Shown: positions 5,291 through 6,356 of the stretch, in pieces
Layout of the letters: every line of letters starts with the position of its first letter
Numbering within the stretch: the first letter of the stretch is position 1
NCBI GenBank assembly: GCA_030043575.1
Contig: JASHXK010000329.1
Location: forward strand, 1 to 6,356
Length of the DNA: 6,356 bases
DNA from: Terriglobales bacterium
GTDB taxonomy: Bacteria; Acidobacteriota; Terriglobia; Terriglobales; Acidobacteriaceae
Direction: 5' to 3'
The notes under the pieces: model-generated
What the model was told of the DNA's origin: nothing
The model's database searches: none
The model's input: the letters and a program-made list of their open reading frames with translations, nothing else
Made by a program: the position numbers and the translations under genes

Positions 5291-5311
5291 GGCACGACTA
5301 AGAGTCGTGCC
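5291..5311. repeat. Strong 9-bp palindrome downstream of the serine hydrolase
   Basis: GGCACGACT (5291-5299) and AGTCGTGCC (5303-5311) form a perfect 9-bp stem around AAG. It starts 22 bases past the minus-strand hydrolase stop and could act as a transcription end or 3' stabiliser, though no T tract follows on that strand. From memory, GGCACGACT/AGTCGTGCC palindromes followed by CTGACAC recur in Acidobacteriota intergenic DNA, so it may be a dispersed repeat. Confidence 0.65.
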
Positions 5312-5333
5312 CTGACACAAACCGTTTCCGCTG

Positions 5334-6356
5334 CTACTGCTCACGCTTCATCGGCAGGTCTTTGCCGCCGGTGTGGAGGATCATCGTGGTCACGCGGCCG
5401 GAGCTGTCGAGCTCGAAGCTGTACGCGTCGTCGGCGGTCTTCGAGAAGAACTGGCGCTCGCCTTCGGCGCCCAGCTCCTGCTTGGGCTCGTCGTTCTCCT
5501 GAACGAACAGGGTGTTGCCCACGCGCGTGATCGCCAGCACGATCTCCGGCGAGAAGCGATAGCGGCCAACGTACTTCTCCAGTACCTTGGGATCGACCGC
5601 GACCTCTTTGTGCTGCGGGAGCGGCGGGCGCGGCGGCAGCTGATCGTAGGGCGTAAAGCCTTCCCACTCGATCGGCGTCCAGGTGTCGCGCAGGAGCGTC
5701 TCCAGCAGCGCCTCGTAGATGCCTTCGCCGTTGGAGCTGTTGGTCATGATCAGGATTCCCGTGCCCGATTTTTCGAAGCAGACAGCGTAGTGACGCCAGC
5801 CTTCGTCGTGGCCCTCCTTGAAGAACGCACGGTCGTGCGGCGGAAAGTACAGTCCCCAGCCCAGGCCGTAGCTGAGCTTGATGCCGCGATTGCCGTCGGT
5901 GGTCTCGGTGTTGAGTGTGGGAAACCCGTGCTTCTGGTAGATCTGGACTTCCGGCGTGAGCATCAGCTCGCGTCCCTTGGCGTCAGGGTTGTGGCCGTCG
6001 AGGATCGCCTGCAGGAAGTTCGCGTAATCGCGCAGCGTGGTCTGCATCCCGCCGGCAGCGTCGGCGGTCTTGCGCTGCTCGGGGCCAAGCGAGCGGCCGT
6101 ATTCGTCATATCCGTTGGCGAAATCGCTCTCGAAGCGCTCCTCCCAGACCATGCTGGTGCGGGTCATGCCGTCGGGCGTGAAGATGTGCTCGCGCATCAG
6201 GTCATTCAGCGATTTCTTCGTGATCGTCTCGACCACGAACTGCGCCAGCAGAATGCCTTCGCCGGAGTAGGCGAAGCGCGATCCAGGCGTGAAGTTGATG
6301 CTGAGCTTGTGATCGTCGGTGAAGGCGCGCAGGTTGGGGAAGCCGGTGGTGTGGTC
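5334..6356 (-). CDS. Serine hydrolase, class C beta-lactamase family, with DUF3471-like C-terminal domain (5'-partial)
   Basis: The last 340 residues of a penicillin-binding-protein/class C beta-lactamase-like hydrolase (PF00144 fold). The reading frame stays open to the window edge, so the start and the SxxK nucleophile motif are missing. The GTG at 6236 is internal, since conserved sequence precedes it. Visible residues 2-5 HTTG match the HTSG segment after SxxK; FTPGSRFAYSGEG (22-34) holds the second catalytic motif, Tyr30-Ser-Gly in place of Tyr-x-Asn; GHDEGW (182-187) is at the third, HxG-type motif; IMTNSSNGEGI (163-173) is also typical. Residues about 258-336 (LEKYVGRYRF... LFVQ... FFSKTADDAYSFELDSSGRVTTMILH) look like the small beta domain DUF3471. 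Such proteins are usually exported esterases, D-amino peptidases or peptidoglycan hydrolases rather than resistance enzymes; the substrate cannot be read from sequence. No gene partner is visible. Confidence 0.88.
   Translation of the reverse strand, partial: DHTTGFPNLRAFTDDHKLSINFTPGSRFAYSGEGILLAQFVVETITKKSLNDLMREHIFTPDGMTRTSMVWEERFESDFANGYDEYGRSLGPEQRKTADAAGGMQTTLRDYANFLQAILDGHNPDAKGRELMLTPEVQIYQKHGFPTLNTETTDGNRGIKLSYGLGWGLYFPPHDRAFFKEGHDEGWRHYAVCFEKSGTGILIMTNSSNGEGIYEALLETLLRDTWTPIEWEGFTPYDQLPPRPPLPQHKEVAVDPKVLEKYVGRYRFSPEIVLAITRVGNTLFVQENDEPKQELGAEGERQFFSKTADDAYSFELDSSGRVTTMILHTGGKDLPMKREQ

Noticed and set aside
3457..5311. CRISPR array
   Set aside because: The repeats are few, unevenly spaced, in both orientations, and vary in their arms; there are no regular spacers and no cas genes.

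Overview
The window looks like a chromosomal piece of an Acidobacteriota (Terriglobia-type) genome. This is an inference, not a database result. It rests on moderately high GC content, a long orphan TolC-family protein with proline/glutamine-rich ends and a glycine-rich insert, a serine hydrolase with a DUF3471-like tail, and intergenic regions packed with small palindromes of a kind I associate with that phylum.

Layout from left to right. A type II toxin-antitoxin pair on the plus strand (110-678, ParD-like then ParE-like, ATGA overlap) follows a promoter that would give an almost leaderless mRNA. A large outer-membrane TolC-family gene follows (908-3223, plus), with a clear Shine-Dalgarno, signal peptide and tandem terminator-like hairpins after it. 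A 477-bp intergenic region holds a 144-bp element with two-fold symmetry (3457-3600). Next is a degenerate E1-alpha-like (thiamine diphosphate dehydrogenase) gene (3701-4579, plus) that has lost the two metal-cofactor ligands of the family. It is followed by a second palindromic element (4586-4721) and a third small stem-loop (4733-4778). On the minus strand there is a 59-codon zinc-ribbon protein (4799-4978) with a strong ribosome-binding site, then a hairpin-rich gap (5030-5330). The right edge holds the C-terminal part of a class C beta-lactamase-family serine hydrolase (5334 to beyond 6356, minus).

The genes do not form one pathway; each is separated from the next by terminators or repeats, and only the toxin-antitoxin pair is clearly an operon. 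The points most worth a second look are: the palindromic repeats, where three 25-nt copies keep the same flank and loop while both stem arms change together; the apparently cofactor-less E1-alpha homologue standing without an E1-beta partner; and the small CxxC...CxxC protein, which is short enough to be missed by length-filtered gene calling.
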